NCBI GenBank assembly: GCA_018333835.1
Contig: JAGXSL010000022.1
Location: 1-41,176, forward strand
DNA length: 41,176 bases
Origin: Lysobacteraceae bacterium
GTDB lineage: Bacteria > Pseudomonadota > Gammaproteobacteria > Xanthomonadales > Xanthomonadaceae
Direction: 5' to 3'
Under the pieces are notes generated by a model. That model was given only the letters and a program-made list of their open reading frames with translations, was not told the DNA's origin and did not search any database. The translations under genes and the position numbers were made by a program. Positions 11,979-24,308 of this stretch are shown piece after piece. Position 1 is the first letter of the stretch. Each line of letters opens with the position of its first letter.

Positions 11979-12544
11979 ACCGGCACTCCGTGGACGCGCA
12001 GCAGGCCGGCGGTCTCGAACAGCGGCAGGCCCATCACCCCGCTGTAGCTGCCCGACAGGTGGGCGATGAAGGCCGCCGCGCGGCCCTGGATGGCGTAACC
12101 ACCGGCCTTGCCGCGCCATTCGCCGCTGGCGAGGTAGGCCGCGATGGCGGCCTCGGAGAGCGGCGCGAAATCCACCGTCGAGACCGAGCGGGCACTGCCC
12201 TCGCGGGCGGCGGAAAGCACCCAGACCACGGTCGCCACCTCGTGGCGACGGCCGGAGAGCCGGCGCAGCAGGACGGCGGCCTCGGCGGCGTCGGCCGGCT
12301 TGCCGAGCACCTCGCCGTCGAGGATCACCTCGGTGTCGGCGGCCAGCACCACGGCGTCCGGGCGCGAGGCCGCGGCCAGCAGGCCGGCGCCGGCCTTCTC
12401 GCGGGCCACCCGGTGCACGTAGTCGAGCGCCGGCTCGCCGGGCTGGCGCCGTTCGGCCACCTCGACGTCCAGGCATTCCGGGTCGAGGCCGAGTTGCCGC
12501 AGCAGGTCGAGGCGGCGCGGGGAGCGGGAGGCGAGCATCAGCAT
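11975..12544 (-). CDS. maf: Maf-family nucleotide pyrophosphatase
   Basis: MLMLASRSPRRLDLLRQLGL, ADTEVILDGEVLGKPADAAEAAVLLRRLSGRRHEV, GGYAIQGRAAAFI. The 1148-aa ORF upstream is antisense spurious extension. Confidence 0.92.
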   Translation of the reverse strand: MLMLASRSPRRLDLLRQLGLDPECLDVEVAERRQPGEPALDYVHRVAREKAGAGLLAAASRPDAVVLAADTEVILDGEVLGKPADAAEAAVLLRRLSGRRHEVATVVWVLSAAREGSARSVSTVDFAPLSEAAIAAYLASGEWRGKAGGYAIQGRAAAFIAHLSGSYSGVMGLPLFETAGLLRVHGVPV

Positions 12545-12580
12545 GCCCCAAGCATACCCAGCCCGCGCTAGGCTTGGCGG

Positions 12581-15500
12581 ATGGCTCCGACCGCTCCCAC
12601 CGCCGCCTTGCTGGCCCTGCTGCTGGCGCTGGCCGCCGGCCCGCTGGCGGCGCTCGACCCGGCGCGGCGCTTCACCGACCTCGCCCTCGACCAGTGGACC
12701 GCCGCCGACGGCCTGCCGCAGAACGCCGTGCTGGCGCTCGGCCAGGACGGCGAGGGCTACGTCTGGATCGGCACCCAGGCCGGGGTGGCGCGCTTCGACG
12801 GGGTGCGCTTCAAGCGCTTCGGCCGGCTGCACACCGGCGGCATCGACACCACCGCGCCGGAATCGAACTTCCGCGATGGCGCCGGCCGGGTCTGGTTCGG
12901 CACCCGCAGCGGCGTGCTGCGCCTGCACGGCAACCGCATCCACCGCAAGGCCGCGACCGGCACCCCGCAACCGGTGCAGGCGATCGCCGAATGGCCGGCC
13001 GGACGGCTGCTGTTCGGCACCCCGACCGGCCTCCTCGCCGAAGGCGAGGGCGACACCCTGGTGCCGGCCGCCCTGCCGGGGCGCGATGTCACCGCCCTGC
13101 TGGCGGCGGACGGCGGGCTCTGGGTGGGCACGCCCGGGCGGCTGCTCCGCCTCGAGGGCGAGCGCCAGCACAGCATCGCCCTGCCGGGCCAGCCCGGGCT
13201 GCGCATCCAGCATCTGCTGGCGGAGGGGCGAACGCTCTGGATCGGCACCAGCGCGGGCCTGTGGCGGATGGACGGGGCCGGAACACCCCGCCCGCTGGAC
13301 GGGGTGCCGGAGCTCACCGGTCAGTCGATCAGCGAACTGTGCACCGATGCCAGCGGCAGCCTCTGGGTGTCGACCCCGCAGCGCCTGTTCCGGCGCCCAC
13401 CGGGCGGCCGCTTCGAGGCGATCGCCGACCGCGATTTCGTCCGCAACCCGTGGATCTCCGCCTGCTTCGAGGACCGCGAGGGCAACCTCTGGCTCGGCAG
13501 CCACACCGAGGGCCTGTTCCGGCTCTGGGACGGCTTGATCACCCGCATCACCGAGCGCGACGGCCTCGCCGAACCCTTCGTCTGGTCGCTCGAACACGAC
13601 CCCGCCGGCGGCGTGCTGATCGGCAGCAACCGCGGCCTGTACCGCTGGCAGGCCGGCCGGGTCGAACGCCTCGTCGCGCCCGAGGCCCTGCCCAACCCGG
13701 TGGTCTACGAACTGGGCCGGGTCGGCGCGGCGGCGGTCTGGATCGGCACCCGCGGCGGCCTGCGCGCCTGGCAGGACGGCCGGCTGTCGCTGCCGCCCGG
13801 CGCCGAGGCCTTGGAGGGCCTGCAGGTCAACGCCATCGTCGAGGCCCACGGCACCACCTGGATCGGCAGCAGCGGCGGCCTGTTCAAGGCCCACGGCAAC
13901 GAACCGCTCGCCGCCGTCGGGCGGGGCGCACTCGACGGCACGCTGGCGCGGGTGCGGGCGCTGCTGCCGCTCGACGCCGACAGCCTGCTGGTCGGCACCG
14001 AATCGGGCCTGCGCCGGTTCGATGGCGAGGTGCTCGACAAACCGGACTGGGCACGGCTGCTGCGCGACCGCATGGTGACCGGCTTCCTGCCGCTGGACGA
14101 CGGCCGGCTGCTGGTGGCCGGCCTCGACGCCGGCATCGTCGTGGTCGCCGGCGAGCAGGCCACACTGCTGGAGCCCGGCCTGCACCTGCCGGAAGCCAGC
14201 CTGTGGGCGCTGCGCCGGATCGGCAACTGGGTCTACGTCAGCTCGACCGAGGGCCTGTTCCGCCTGCCGCTCGCCGCCCTGCCCGACCCGCGCCGTGCGG
14301 TGGCGCCCCCGGCGCGCCCGCTGGCCGAATGGGTGGTGTCGATGGACGGCCGCAGCCAGAGCGGCCAACGCGCGCGCTGCTGCAACGGCGGCGCGCGTTC
14401 GCGGATGCTGCTGGTGGACGGCATGCTGTGGCTGCCCTCGATCTCGGGCGTGCTGAAGATCGAACCCGATGCGGCGAGCCGGCCGCGGATCGAGCCGCTG
14501 GTGCGGATCGAGGCGGCGCAGCAGGGCGAGCGCCGGCAGTTCGCCGACACCGGCCGCTTCCTGGTCGAGGGCGAGCGCCGCGACCTGCGCATCGACTACA
14601 CCGCGCTCTACTTCCGCAATCCCTCGGCGCTGCGCTTCGAATACCGGTTGGAGGGCTTCGACCGCGACTGGGTCGCCGCCGGCGAGCGCCGCAGCGCCTT
14701 CTACACCAACCTGCCGCCCGGCGAGTTCCGCTTCCGGGTGCGGGTGCTCAATGGCCACGGGCCGCCCATCGAGGTCGCCACTCCCCTCGCCATCGTGGTG
14801 CCGCCGCACTGGCACGAGCGCGGCGACGTGCGGCTGCTGCTGCTCCTGCTCGGCCTGGCGGCGGTGACCACGACGGTGCAGCTGGCCCTGCGCGTGCAGC
14901 GCCGGCAGACCCTGCGCCTGCAGGAATTGGTGGCCGAGCGCACGGCTCAGCTGCAACGCGCCAACACCCGCCTGCAGCAGGCCAACGCGGCGCTGGCGAT
15001 CGAGAGCCAGACCGATGCCCTGACCGGCCTGCCGAACCGCCGTGCGCTGTTCCGGCAGATGCCCGAGCTGCTGGCCCGGCACCCGGAGGGCGTGGTGCTG
15101 GCCCTGGTCGACCTCGACCATTTCAAGCAGGTCAACGACCGCTTCGGGCATGCCGGCGGCGATGCCGTGCTGCGCGAGTTCGCCGGCTTCCTGCGCCGCA
15201 CCACCCGCGAGGGCGACCTGCTGGCGCGTTGGGGAGGCGAGGAGTTCCTGGTGGTGTTCACCGGGCTGGCGGTGGAGCACGCACCGGCGCGGATCGGGCG
15301 ACTGCTGGAGGAAGGACGCGGCCTGCGCATCGAACTGGGCGGCCGCGGCATCACCCCCGCCTTCTCGATCGGCTGGACCCACCACCCGCTGGGCCGCACC
15401 GCCGCCAGCGACTGGGCGCACGCCCTCGAGCTGGCCGACGTGGCGCTCTACGACGCCAAGCGACGCGGTCGCGCCACCTGGTCGGGGCTGGTGGCGGGGC

Positions 15501-15619
15501 CGGCCGCGGCGGCGGGGCTGGCGCTGGAGCCGAATTGCGGGGCCCAGGTCGAAGCCCTGGTCGCCACCGGCCGGCTGGCCTGGCGGCGGGCGGCGGAGAA
15601 GGGCCAGCGCCCGGGCTGA
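12581..15619 (+). CDS. Periplasmic two-component-regulator-propeller sensor diguanylate cyclase (Reg_prop / Y_Y_Y / TM / GGDEF)
   Basis: 1012 aa; signal peptide, many propeller repeats (VWIGTQAGVARFDG, LWVGTPGRLLRL...), Y_Y_Y region FRNPSALRFEYRLEGFDRDWV, TM, DALTGLPNRRALF...RWGGEEFLVVF. RxxD I-site (REGD) five residues before GGEEF. Confidence 0.93.
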   Translation: MAPTAPTAALLALLLALAAGPLAALDPARRFTDLALDQWTAADGLPQNAVLALGQDGEGYVWIGTQAGVARFDGVRFKRFGRLHTGGIDTTAPESNFRDGAGRVWFGTRSGVLRLHGNRIHRKAATGTPQPVQAIAEWPAGRLLFGTPTGLLAEGEGDTLVPAALPGRDVTALLAADGGLWVGTPGRLLRLEGERQHSIALPGQPGLRIQHLLAEGRTLWIGTSAGLWRMDGAGTPRPLDGVPELTGQSISELCTDASGSLWVSTPQRLFRRPPGGRFEAIADRDFVRNPWISACFEDREGNLWLGSHTEGLFRLWDGLITRITERDGLAEPFVWSLEHDPAGGVLIGSNRGLYRWQAGRVERLVAPEALPNPVVYELGRVGAAAVWIGTRGGLRAWQDGRLSLPPGAEALEGLQVNAIVEAHGTTWIGSSGGLFKAHGNEPLAAVGRGALDGTLARVRALLPLDADSLLVGTESGLRRFDGEVLDKPDWARLLRDRMVTGFLPLDDGRLLVAGLDAGIVVVAGEQATLLEPGLHLPEASLWALRRIGNWVYVSSTEGLFRLPLAALPDPRRAVAPPARPLAEWVVSMDGRSQSGQRARCCNGGARSRMLLVDGMLWLPSISGVLKIEPDAASRPRIEPLVRIEAAQQGERRQFADTGRFLVEGERRDLRIDYTALYFRNPSALRFEYRLEGFDRDWVAAGERRSAFYTNLPPGEFRFRVRVLNGHGPPIEVATPLAIVVPPHWHERGDVRLLLLLLGLAAVTTTVQLALRVQRRQTLRLQELVAERTAQLQRANTRLQQANAALAIESQTDALTGLPNRRALFRQMPELLARHPEGVVLALVDLDHFKQVNDRFGHAGGDAVLREFAGFLRRTTREGDLLARWGGEEFLVVFTGLAVEHAPARIGRLLEEGRGLRIELGGRGITPAFSIGWTHHPLGRTAASDWAHALELADVALYDAKRRGRATWSGLVAGPAAAAGLALEPNCGAQVEALVATGRLAWRRAAEKGQRPG

Positions 15620-15646
15620 ACCCGCCCCGGCGAAAGCCGCGGCCCC

Positions 15647-16123
15647 TCAGGCCCGGTGGTAGGGGTGGTTCCCGAGGATCGAGCAGGCGCGGTAGAGCTG
15701 CTCGGCCACCAGCAGGCGCACCAGCATGTGCGGCAGGGTCGCCGGGCCGAGCGACCAGCCCTCGTCGGCGCGCGCCCGGACCTCGGGCGCATGGCCCTCG
15801 GGGCCGCCGATGAGGAAGGCGAGGTCGCGGCCCTGCTGACGCCAGGTCGCGAGGCGTCCGGCGAGCTGCTCGGAGCTGTAGGGCCGGCCGTCGCCGTCGA
15901 GGGCCACCACCCAGGCGTTCCTCGGCAGGGCGGCGAGCACGCGCCCGCCCTCGTCCTGCAGGGCGCGGGCGGCGTCGCGGCCCTTGCCGCGCAGCCCGGG
16001 CGGCACTTCGACCAGTTCGAGCGACAGCTCGCGCGAGAGGCGCTTCGCGTAATCGGCATAGCCCTCGGCCACCCAGGCGGGTGGGCGTTCCCCGACGGCG
16101 ACCAGGCGGGCCTTCATCGGCAT
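15647..16123 (-). CDS. rlmH: 23S rRNA pseudouridine-1915 N3-methyltransferase RlmH
   Basis: 158 aa; MKARLVAVGERPPAWVAEGYADYAKRL, FLIGGPEGHAPEV, LPHMLVRLLVAEQLYRACSILGNHPYHRA. Confidence 0.96.
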   Translation of the reverse strand: MPMKARLVAVGERPPAWVAEGYADYAKRLSRELSLELVEVPPGLRGKGRDAARALQDEGGRVLAALPRNAWVVALDGDGRPYSSEQLAGRLATWRQQGRDLAFLIGGPEGHAPEVRARADEGWSLGPATLPHMLVRLLVAEQLYRACSILGNHPYHRA

Positions 16124-16157
16124 CGCGCCGCGACGGGGCGGCGGCCTCGCCGCCGGA

Positions 16158-16547
16158 TCAAGCCTCCGGCGGCTGGTCGCCGACCGTCCACAGGCGCTCC
16201 AGCGCGTAGAACTCGCGGACGCGCGGCAGCATCACGTGGACGACGACGTCGCCCAGGTCGACCAGCACCCACTCGGCCTCGCGCTCGCCCTCGACGCCGA
16301 GCGGCTGGTAGCCGGCCTGCTTCGAGGCCTTCACCACCTCGTCGGCCAGCGATTTGACGTGGCGGGTGGAGGTGCCCGAGGCGACCACCATGTAGTCGCA
16401 GACCGAGGTCTTGCCGCGCACGTCGATCTCGACGAGGTCCTTGGCCTTGATTTCCTCCAGCGCGCCGACGGCGAGTCGCAGGAGGTCGGCGGGAGCCGGC
16501 AGCGGGTTCGGCGGCTGCGGCTTGATGACGTGCTGCGGGTGCGACAA
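16158..16547 (-). CDS. rsfS: Ribosomal silencing factor RsfS
   Basis: [69 protein letters not shown]. Confidence 0.96.
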   Translation of the reverse strand: MSHPQHVIKPQPPNPLPAPADLLRLAVGALEEIKAKDLVEIDVRGKTSVCDYMVVASGTSTRHVKSLADEVVKASKQAGYQPLGVEGEREAEWVLVDLGDVVVHVMLPRVREFYALERLWTVGDQPPEA

Positions 16548-16595
16548 CGGGGCGATCCTGTGTGGGGTGGCGGCAGTATACCCGGGCTTCCCGGT

Positions 16596-17345
16596 TCAAC
16601 CGCCCCGATGGGCGGCCCGGTACAGACCGCGGGCGGTGATGCCGGCGGCGACCGCCGCCGGAAGGCCCTCCGCCGGCCGGCCGAGGGCCAGGGCCTCGCG
16701 CACGGCGGTGGCGCTCTCCGGCCGCGCCGGCAGTTCGAGGCGGAACACCCGCCCGGCCGGGGTCGCCGCGAGCTCGGCGGGAGACCGCGCCCAGCGGCCG
16801 GCGACGGCGGCCCGCAGTGCCGGCAAGGCTTCCGCGCCGGATTCCGACACCGACGCCGGCACCGGTGCGGGGGCCGGCAGCGGCAGGTCGTGGCCGGGTC
16901 GGCAATCCACCACCGGCAGGTCGTGGCCGGGACGGCAGGCCACCACGAAGTGGGCGAGATCGAACAGGGCCCGCCAGTCCTTCCAGGCCGGCAGGCCGAG
17001 GAAAGCATCGGCACCGAGCACGAAACCGAGCGGCCGGGACTCGCCCTGCTCGGCCCGCCAGTCGCGCAGGGTGTCGACAGTGAAACTCGGTCCGGGACGC
17101 CGGCCTTCGCGGCGGTCGAGGCCCCAGCCGCCGGCGGCGGGGGGCGGTTCCGAACCCAGCGCGAGTTCGAGCAGGGCGCTGCGCTCCTCGAAGCCGGCAC
17201 CGGGCACCGGGCGGTGCGGCGGATCGGCGGCAGGCAGGAAATCGAGGCGCGCGGCGGCGGTCGCCGCCAGTGCGGCGCGGGCCACCGCGAGGTGCCCCAG
17301 GTGGACCGGGTCGAAGGTGCCGCCGTAGAGCAGGTGCAGGGCCAC
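16596..17345 (-). CDS. nadD: Nicotinate-nucleotide adenylyltransferase
   Basis: GTG start; LLYGGTFDPVHLGHLAVARAA (nucleotidyltransferase motif), FVLGADAFLGLPAWKDWRALFDLAHFVVACRPG. Confidence 0.93.
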   Translation of the reverse strand: MALHLLYGGTFDPVHLGHLAVARAALAATAAARLDFLPAADPPHRPVPGAGFEERSALLELALGSEPPPAAGGWGLDRREGRRPGPSFTVDTLRDWRAEQGESRPLGFVLGADAFLGLPAWKDWRALFDLAHFVVACRPGHDLPVVDCRPGHDLPLPAPAPVPASVSESGAEALPALRAAVAGRWARSPAELAATPAGRVFRLELPARPESATAVREALALGRPAEGLPAAVAAGITARGLYRAAHRGG

Positions 17346-17352
17346 GCCGGCC

Positions 17353-18390
17353 TCAGGGAGCCAGCAGGGTCCGCGCCGTGCGCGGCCGGGCGATCGCCAG
17401 CAGCAGGCGCTCCAGGGCGCGCCAGGCATCGCCCCGGGCACGGCCCTTGGCGATGCGCTCGACTTCGCCGGCGGCGATCGCGAAACGCTCCCAGTCGGCC
17501 GCCGAATGGCGCTCCAGGGCGCGCTTCACCTGCGCCATCCGGGCCTCCCACAGCCGCGCCTCGCGCATCGCCGCCAGCAGGTTGCCGCCGGCGGCCTGCA
17601 GGGCGGCGAAGCCGGCGATGCGGGTGATCTCCATCTGGGTCCAGCCGAGCAGCCCGGCCACCGCTTCGCCCTCGGCGCGCAGGCCGGCGAGGATGCGCGG
17701 CACGCGCGCGGCGTCACCGGCCAGCGCCGCCTCCACCAGCCGGAACACGTCGTGGCGGGAGACTTCCGCGACCAGCCGCTCCAGGGTGTCGAGGTCGATG
17801 GCCGGCGCATCGCGGCCGAGCAGCAGGGCGAGCTTGTCGATCTCCTGCGCGGCCGCGAGCAGGTTGCCCTCGACCCGCTCGACCAGGCACTCCAGCGCCT
17901 CCGGGGTGGCGACCAGGCCGTGCCGACGCAGGCGGGCGGCGAGCCAGTCCGGCAGCTCGTTCGGGCGCAGCGGCCAGACCGGCACGAACCAGCCGGCGGC
18001 GGCGATCGCCTCGCTCCACTTGCCGGCGTGCGCCTTGCTCCAGTCGAGGCCGGTGACCAGCAGCACGGTGTCCGCCGGCGGGGCCTCGCAGTAGGCGCGC
18101 AGGGCCTCGCTGCCGTCCTTGCCCGGCTTGCCGCTGGGCAGGCGCAGGTCGAACAGGCGGCGCTGCGCGAACAGGCTGAGCGAGGCCATGCCCACGGCCA
18201 GCCGGTTCCAGTCGAAATGGGCGTCGGCCTCCAGCACCTCGCGCTCGCCGTAGCCCTCGGCGCGGGCGCGGGCGCGCACGGCGTCGGCGCACTCCTGCAC
18301 GATCAGCGGTTCCGGGCCGGCGATCAGCACCACCGGCGGCAGCGGGCCGCTGGCGGCGCGGCGCAGCAGGGCGTCCGGGCGCAGTTCCAC
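17353..18390 (-). CDS. holA: DNA polymerase III delta subunit
   Basis: GTG start; LIAGPEPLIVQECADAVRARARAEGYGEREVLEAD, VEGNLLAAAQEIDKLALL; order lptE-holA-nadD. Confidence 0.92.
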   Translation of the reverse strand: MELRPDALLRRAASGPLPPVVLIAGPEPLIVQECADAVRARARAEGYGEREVLEADAHFDWNRLAVGMASLSLFAQRRLFDLRLPSGKPGKDGSEALRAYCEAPPADTVLLVTGLDWSKAHAGKWSEAIAAAGWFVPVWPLRPNELPDWLAARLRRHGLVATPEALECLVERVEGNLLAAAQEIDKLALLLGRDAPAIDLDTLERLVAEVSRHDVFRLVEAALAGDAARVPRILAGLRAEGEAVAGLLGWTQMEITRIAGFAALQAAGGNLLAAMREARLWEARMAQVKRALERHSAADWERFAIAAGEVERIAKGRARGDAWRALERLLLAIARPRTARTLLAP

Positions 18391-18400
18391 GCCGTGGCCT

Positions 18401-18949
18401 TCAGTCGGCGCGCAGGGCGAGGTCGACCCGGCGCAGGATGGCGGCGCGCATGTCGCGGCGCAGTTCCTCCTGCACGATCTCCTGCTCGCCGGGATTGCCG
18501 AAGGCCTCGGCCGCGTCGTAGAGGTAGTCGCGCGACAGTTCGATGCGCTGCGCCTCGAGGCGGCGGGTGCCGGCGGCATCGACCAGGTCGAAGGTGACCG
18601 CGTAGCGGGTCTCGACCTCGCGGGTGGCGACGAAGGCATCGACCGAGAGCGCCCGCGTGCTCCATTCCTCGGCGGTGATCGCCAGCCGGGCGGCCCCCTC
18701 GGCGTCGGCGTCGGCGGCGACCGGCACCCCGGCCCGCCGCAGGTCGCGGCGCAGGCCCTCGACCAGCGGGCTGTAGGGGTCGCCGGCGGTCACCGCGATG
18801 GCACCGAGGTCCTCCGGCAGCTTGAGCGCGCCGCGCGGGGCGAAGCCGCAGCCGGCCAGCAGCAGGGCCAGCGCCAGCGCCAGCGCCGGCAGGGCGAGGC
18901 GCCAGCGCGGCAGGCAGCAGGACGCGGTGGGGAGGGAAGCGGCACGCAT
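18401..18949 (-). CDS. lptE: LPS-assembly lipoprotein LptE
   Basis: Lipobox LLAGC followed by GFAPRG; short periplasmic protein between leuS and holA. Confidence 0.88.
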   Translation of the reverse strand: MRAASLPTASCCLPRWRLALPALALALALLLAGCGFAPRGALKLPEDLGAIAVTAGDPYSPLVEGLRRDLRRAGVPVAADADAEGAARLAITAEEWSTRALSVDAFVATREVETRYAVTFDLVDAAGTRRLEAQRIELSRDYLYDAAEAFGNPGEQEIVQEELRRDMRAAILRRVDLALRAD

Positions 18950-18953
18950 GGGT

Positions 18954-22579
<3,626 letters not shown>

Positions 22580-22590
22580 CGGCGTCGTAG

Positions 22591-22596
22591 TATGAT
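22591..22596 (+). promoter_or_regulatory. Candidate -10 box TATGAT upstream of TA module 2
   Basis: TATGAT 26 nt before ATG 22622; no convincing -35. Confidence 0.3.
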
Positions 22597-22621
22597 CTTG
22601 GCATCGATCAAGGACCCTGAT

Positions 22622-22828
22622 ATGCAAGCCGTAACCGTCTCTCCCAAGTTCCAGGTGGTAATCCCGCAGGCCGTGCGTGAGGCGATGGGGCTGTTGCCCG
22701 GCGTCAAGCTCCAGGTCGTGCAGTTCGAAGACCGCATCGAGCTCATTCCGCTGCGCTCGGCCAAGGCGCTGCGCGGCACGCTGCCCGGCCTCGACACCAC
22801 GGTTCCGCGCGACGGCGATCGCGCGTGA
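22622..22828 (+). CDS. AbrB/MazE-type (SpoVT-AbrB) antitoxin (TA module 2)
   Basis: MQAVTVSPKFQVVIPQAVREAMGLLPGVKLQVVQFEDRIELIPL, AbrB swapped-hairpin signature. Confidence 0.88.
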   Translation: MQAVTVSPKFQVVIPQAVREAMGLLPGVKLQVVQFEDRIELIPLRSAKALRGTLPGLDTTVPRDGDRA

Positions 22829-23211
22829 GCCGGCACGTGGTCGACTCGTCGGCCTGGCTGGAGTACTTCGCCGAGGGGCCGAATGCCCCGCACTTCGCGG
22901 CGGCGATCGAAGCGACCGAGAGCCTTGTGGTGCCGACGATCACCCTTCTCGAAGTGTTCAAGCGGATCCGCCAGCAGCGCGATGAGTCGGTGGCGTTGCG
23001 CTACGTGGCGCTGATGCAGCAGTCCACCGTCGTCGATCTCGATGCCGCCCTCGCCCTTCGCGCCGCTGCGCTGGGCGTGCGCCACAAGCTGCCGCTGGCG
23101 GACAGCATCGTCTACGCCACGGCACAGGCCGCCGGCGCAACGCTATGGACGCAGGACGCCGACTTCGACGGCCTGCCCGGCGTGGAGTTCTTCGCTAAGG
23201 CTGCGCCATGA
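22825..23211 (+). CDS. Type II toxin, PIN domain VapC (TA module 2)
   Basis: GTG start overlapping the antitoxin stop (GTGA); HVVDSSAWLEYF, TITLLEVFK, LPLADSIVYATAQAAGATLWTQDADF. Confidence 0.9.
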   Translation: MSRHVVDSSAWLEYFAEGPNAPHFAAAIEATESLVVPTITLLEVFKRIRQQRDESVALRYVALMQQSTVVDLDAALALRAAALGVRHKLPLADSIVYATAQAAGATLWTQDADFDGLPGVEFFAKAAP

Positions 23212-23291
23212 ACCTGATCGCCGGGTTCCAGCGTCGGAACCTGCGCTGCGAGTCGTCGGCGGGTTCACCGTTCGACAAGGCGGCCGTGGCA

Positions 23292-23313
23292 GGATGATTC
23301 ATCCCAAAAGGGA
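23292..23313. promoter_or_regulatory. Two overlapping inverted repeats upstream of TA module 3 (candidate operator)
   Basis: GGATGA-T-TCATCC (23292-23304) and TCCC-AAAA-GGGA (23302-23313), directly before the antitoxin start at 23324. Confidence 0.5.
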
Positions 23314-23323
23314 AGAATCCGCC

Positions 23324-23572
23324 ATGCCCATCAGCATCAAGGATCCCGAGACCGACGCCAAGATCCGCGACCTTGCCGCGCTGACCGGCGAGTCCATCAC
23401 GGTGGCGGTGCGCACCGCGATCGAATGGCGCCTGCGACGCGAGTCGGCGCGACGACGCGCCGGCGTGGCACAGCGCCTTCTCGACCTGTCGCTGGCGAAA
23501 CGCGCAGCCAAGCGCTTCGACGAGAGCGCCGAGGAGGTCATCGGCTATGACGACCATGGGCTTCCGCGATGA
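23324..23572 (+). CDS. VapB antitoxin, PSK/Rv0623-like (TA module 3)
   Basis: MPISIKDPETDAKIRDLAALTGESITVAVRTAIEWRLRRE...YDDHGLPR; overlaps downstream vapC by ATGA. Confidence 0.88.
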   Translation: MPISIKDPETDAKIRDLAALTGESITVAVRTAIEWRLRRESARRRAGVAQRLLDLSLAKRAAKRFDESAEEVIGYDDHGLPR

Positions 23573-23964
23573 TCATCGACCCCTCGGCGGTCATCGCGAT
23601 CCTGGCCGGTGAGGCCGACGCCGAGCACTTCGCGCGACGGATCGAGCAGGACCCGACGCCGCGCATCGGCGCACCGGCCCTGCTTGAGGCCTCCATCGTG
23701 CTGACGCGCTGGTTCGGCGAATCCGCCAAGCCCGCGCTGGACCCCTTCGTCCGTGAATCGGGCGCGGAAATCGTGCCCTTCGACCTGCCGCAGCTGCGGG
23801 CCGCGCAAGAGGCCTACCGCCGGTTCGGCTAGGGCCACCACCCGGCCGGCCTGAACTTCGGCGACTGCATGAGCTATGCGCTGGCGCGCGCCTGCGACGA
23901 GCCCCTGCTGTTCAAGGGCGACGACTTTCCACAGACCGACATCGCCCAGGCGGAGCCCTCTTGA
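23569..23964 (+). pseudogene. VapC PIN toxin interrupted by in-frame TAG (TA module 3)
   Basis: ORF 23569-23832 (MIIDPSAVIAILAGEADAEHF...AYRRFG) ends at TAG 23830-23832; the same frame continues [43 protein letters not shown] to TGA 23962-23964. Confidence 0.88.
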
Positions 23965-24008
23965 AGCTCCTCGCCGAACTCTGACGCCGCGCTGCGAATG
24001 ACGCAGTC

Positions 24009-24036
24009 TTGAGGGTGTCGAGCACCAATGTATACT
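24009..24036 (+). promoter_or_regulatory. Candidate sigma70-type promoter for TA module 4
   Basis: TTGAGG (24009-24014), 16-nt spacer, TATACT (24031-24036), then near-palindrome ATATTGATAT and SD GGAGG (24058-24062) before ATG 24069. Confidence 0.6.
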
Positions 24037-24068
24037 GCCGATATTGATATGTTGATCGGAGGAAGGTC

Positions 24069-24308
24069 ATGGCACTGCAGATCGCCAATCCCGTTGTCGT
24101 CGCCAAGGTCGAAAAACTGGCAAAGGCCACCGGCTTGAGCAAAACGGCACTGGTGGAACGGGCCGTCGATCAACTCCAACTCGAGTCCCAGCGCTTGACC
24201 GCTCCCGGCCTGCGCCTCAAGTCCCTGCTGAAGCAGATCGACACGATCCCCGATCGCCTCGACGCCAGCGACCCGCTGGACTGGGACGAAAACGGCCTGC
24301 CGACGTGA
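24069..24308 (+). CDS. VapB antitoxin, PSK-like (TA module 4)
   Basis: MALQIANPVVVAKVEKLAKATGLSKTALVERAVDQL...DWDENGLPT; overlaps vapC by 4 nt. Confidence 0.85.
   Translation: MALQIANPVVVAKVEKLAKATGLSKTALVERAVDQLQLESQRLTAPGLRLKSLLKQIDTIPDRLDASDPLDWDENGLPT

Noticed and set aside
9792-12047. 751-aa plus-strand ORF opposite yhdP/rng
   Set aside because: Antisense shadow ORF; rng motifs on the other strand are unambiguous.
12545-15421. Upstream part of the 1148-aa minus-strand ORF ending in maf
   Set aside because: Antisense to the diguanylate cyclase; real Maf starts at MLMLASRSPRR.
15632-15645. CGGC-GAAA-GCCG hairpin between the diguanylate cyclase and rlmH as a terminator
   Set aside because: Only about 4-5 bp of stem and no T-tract; too weak in GC-rich sequence.
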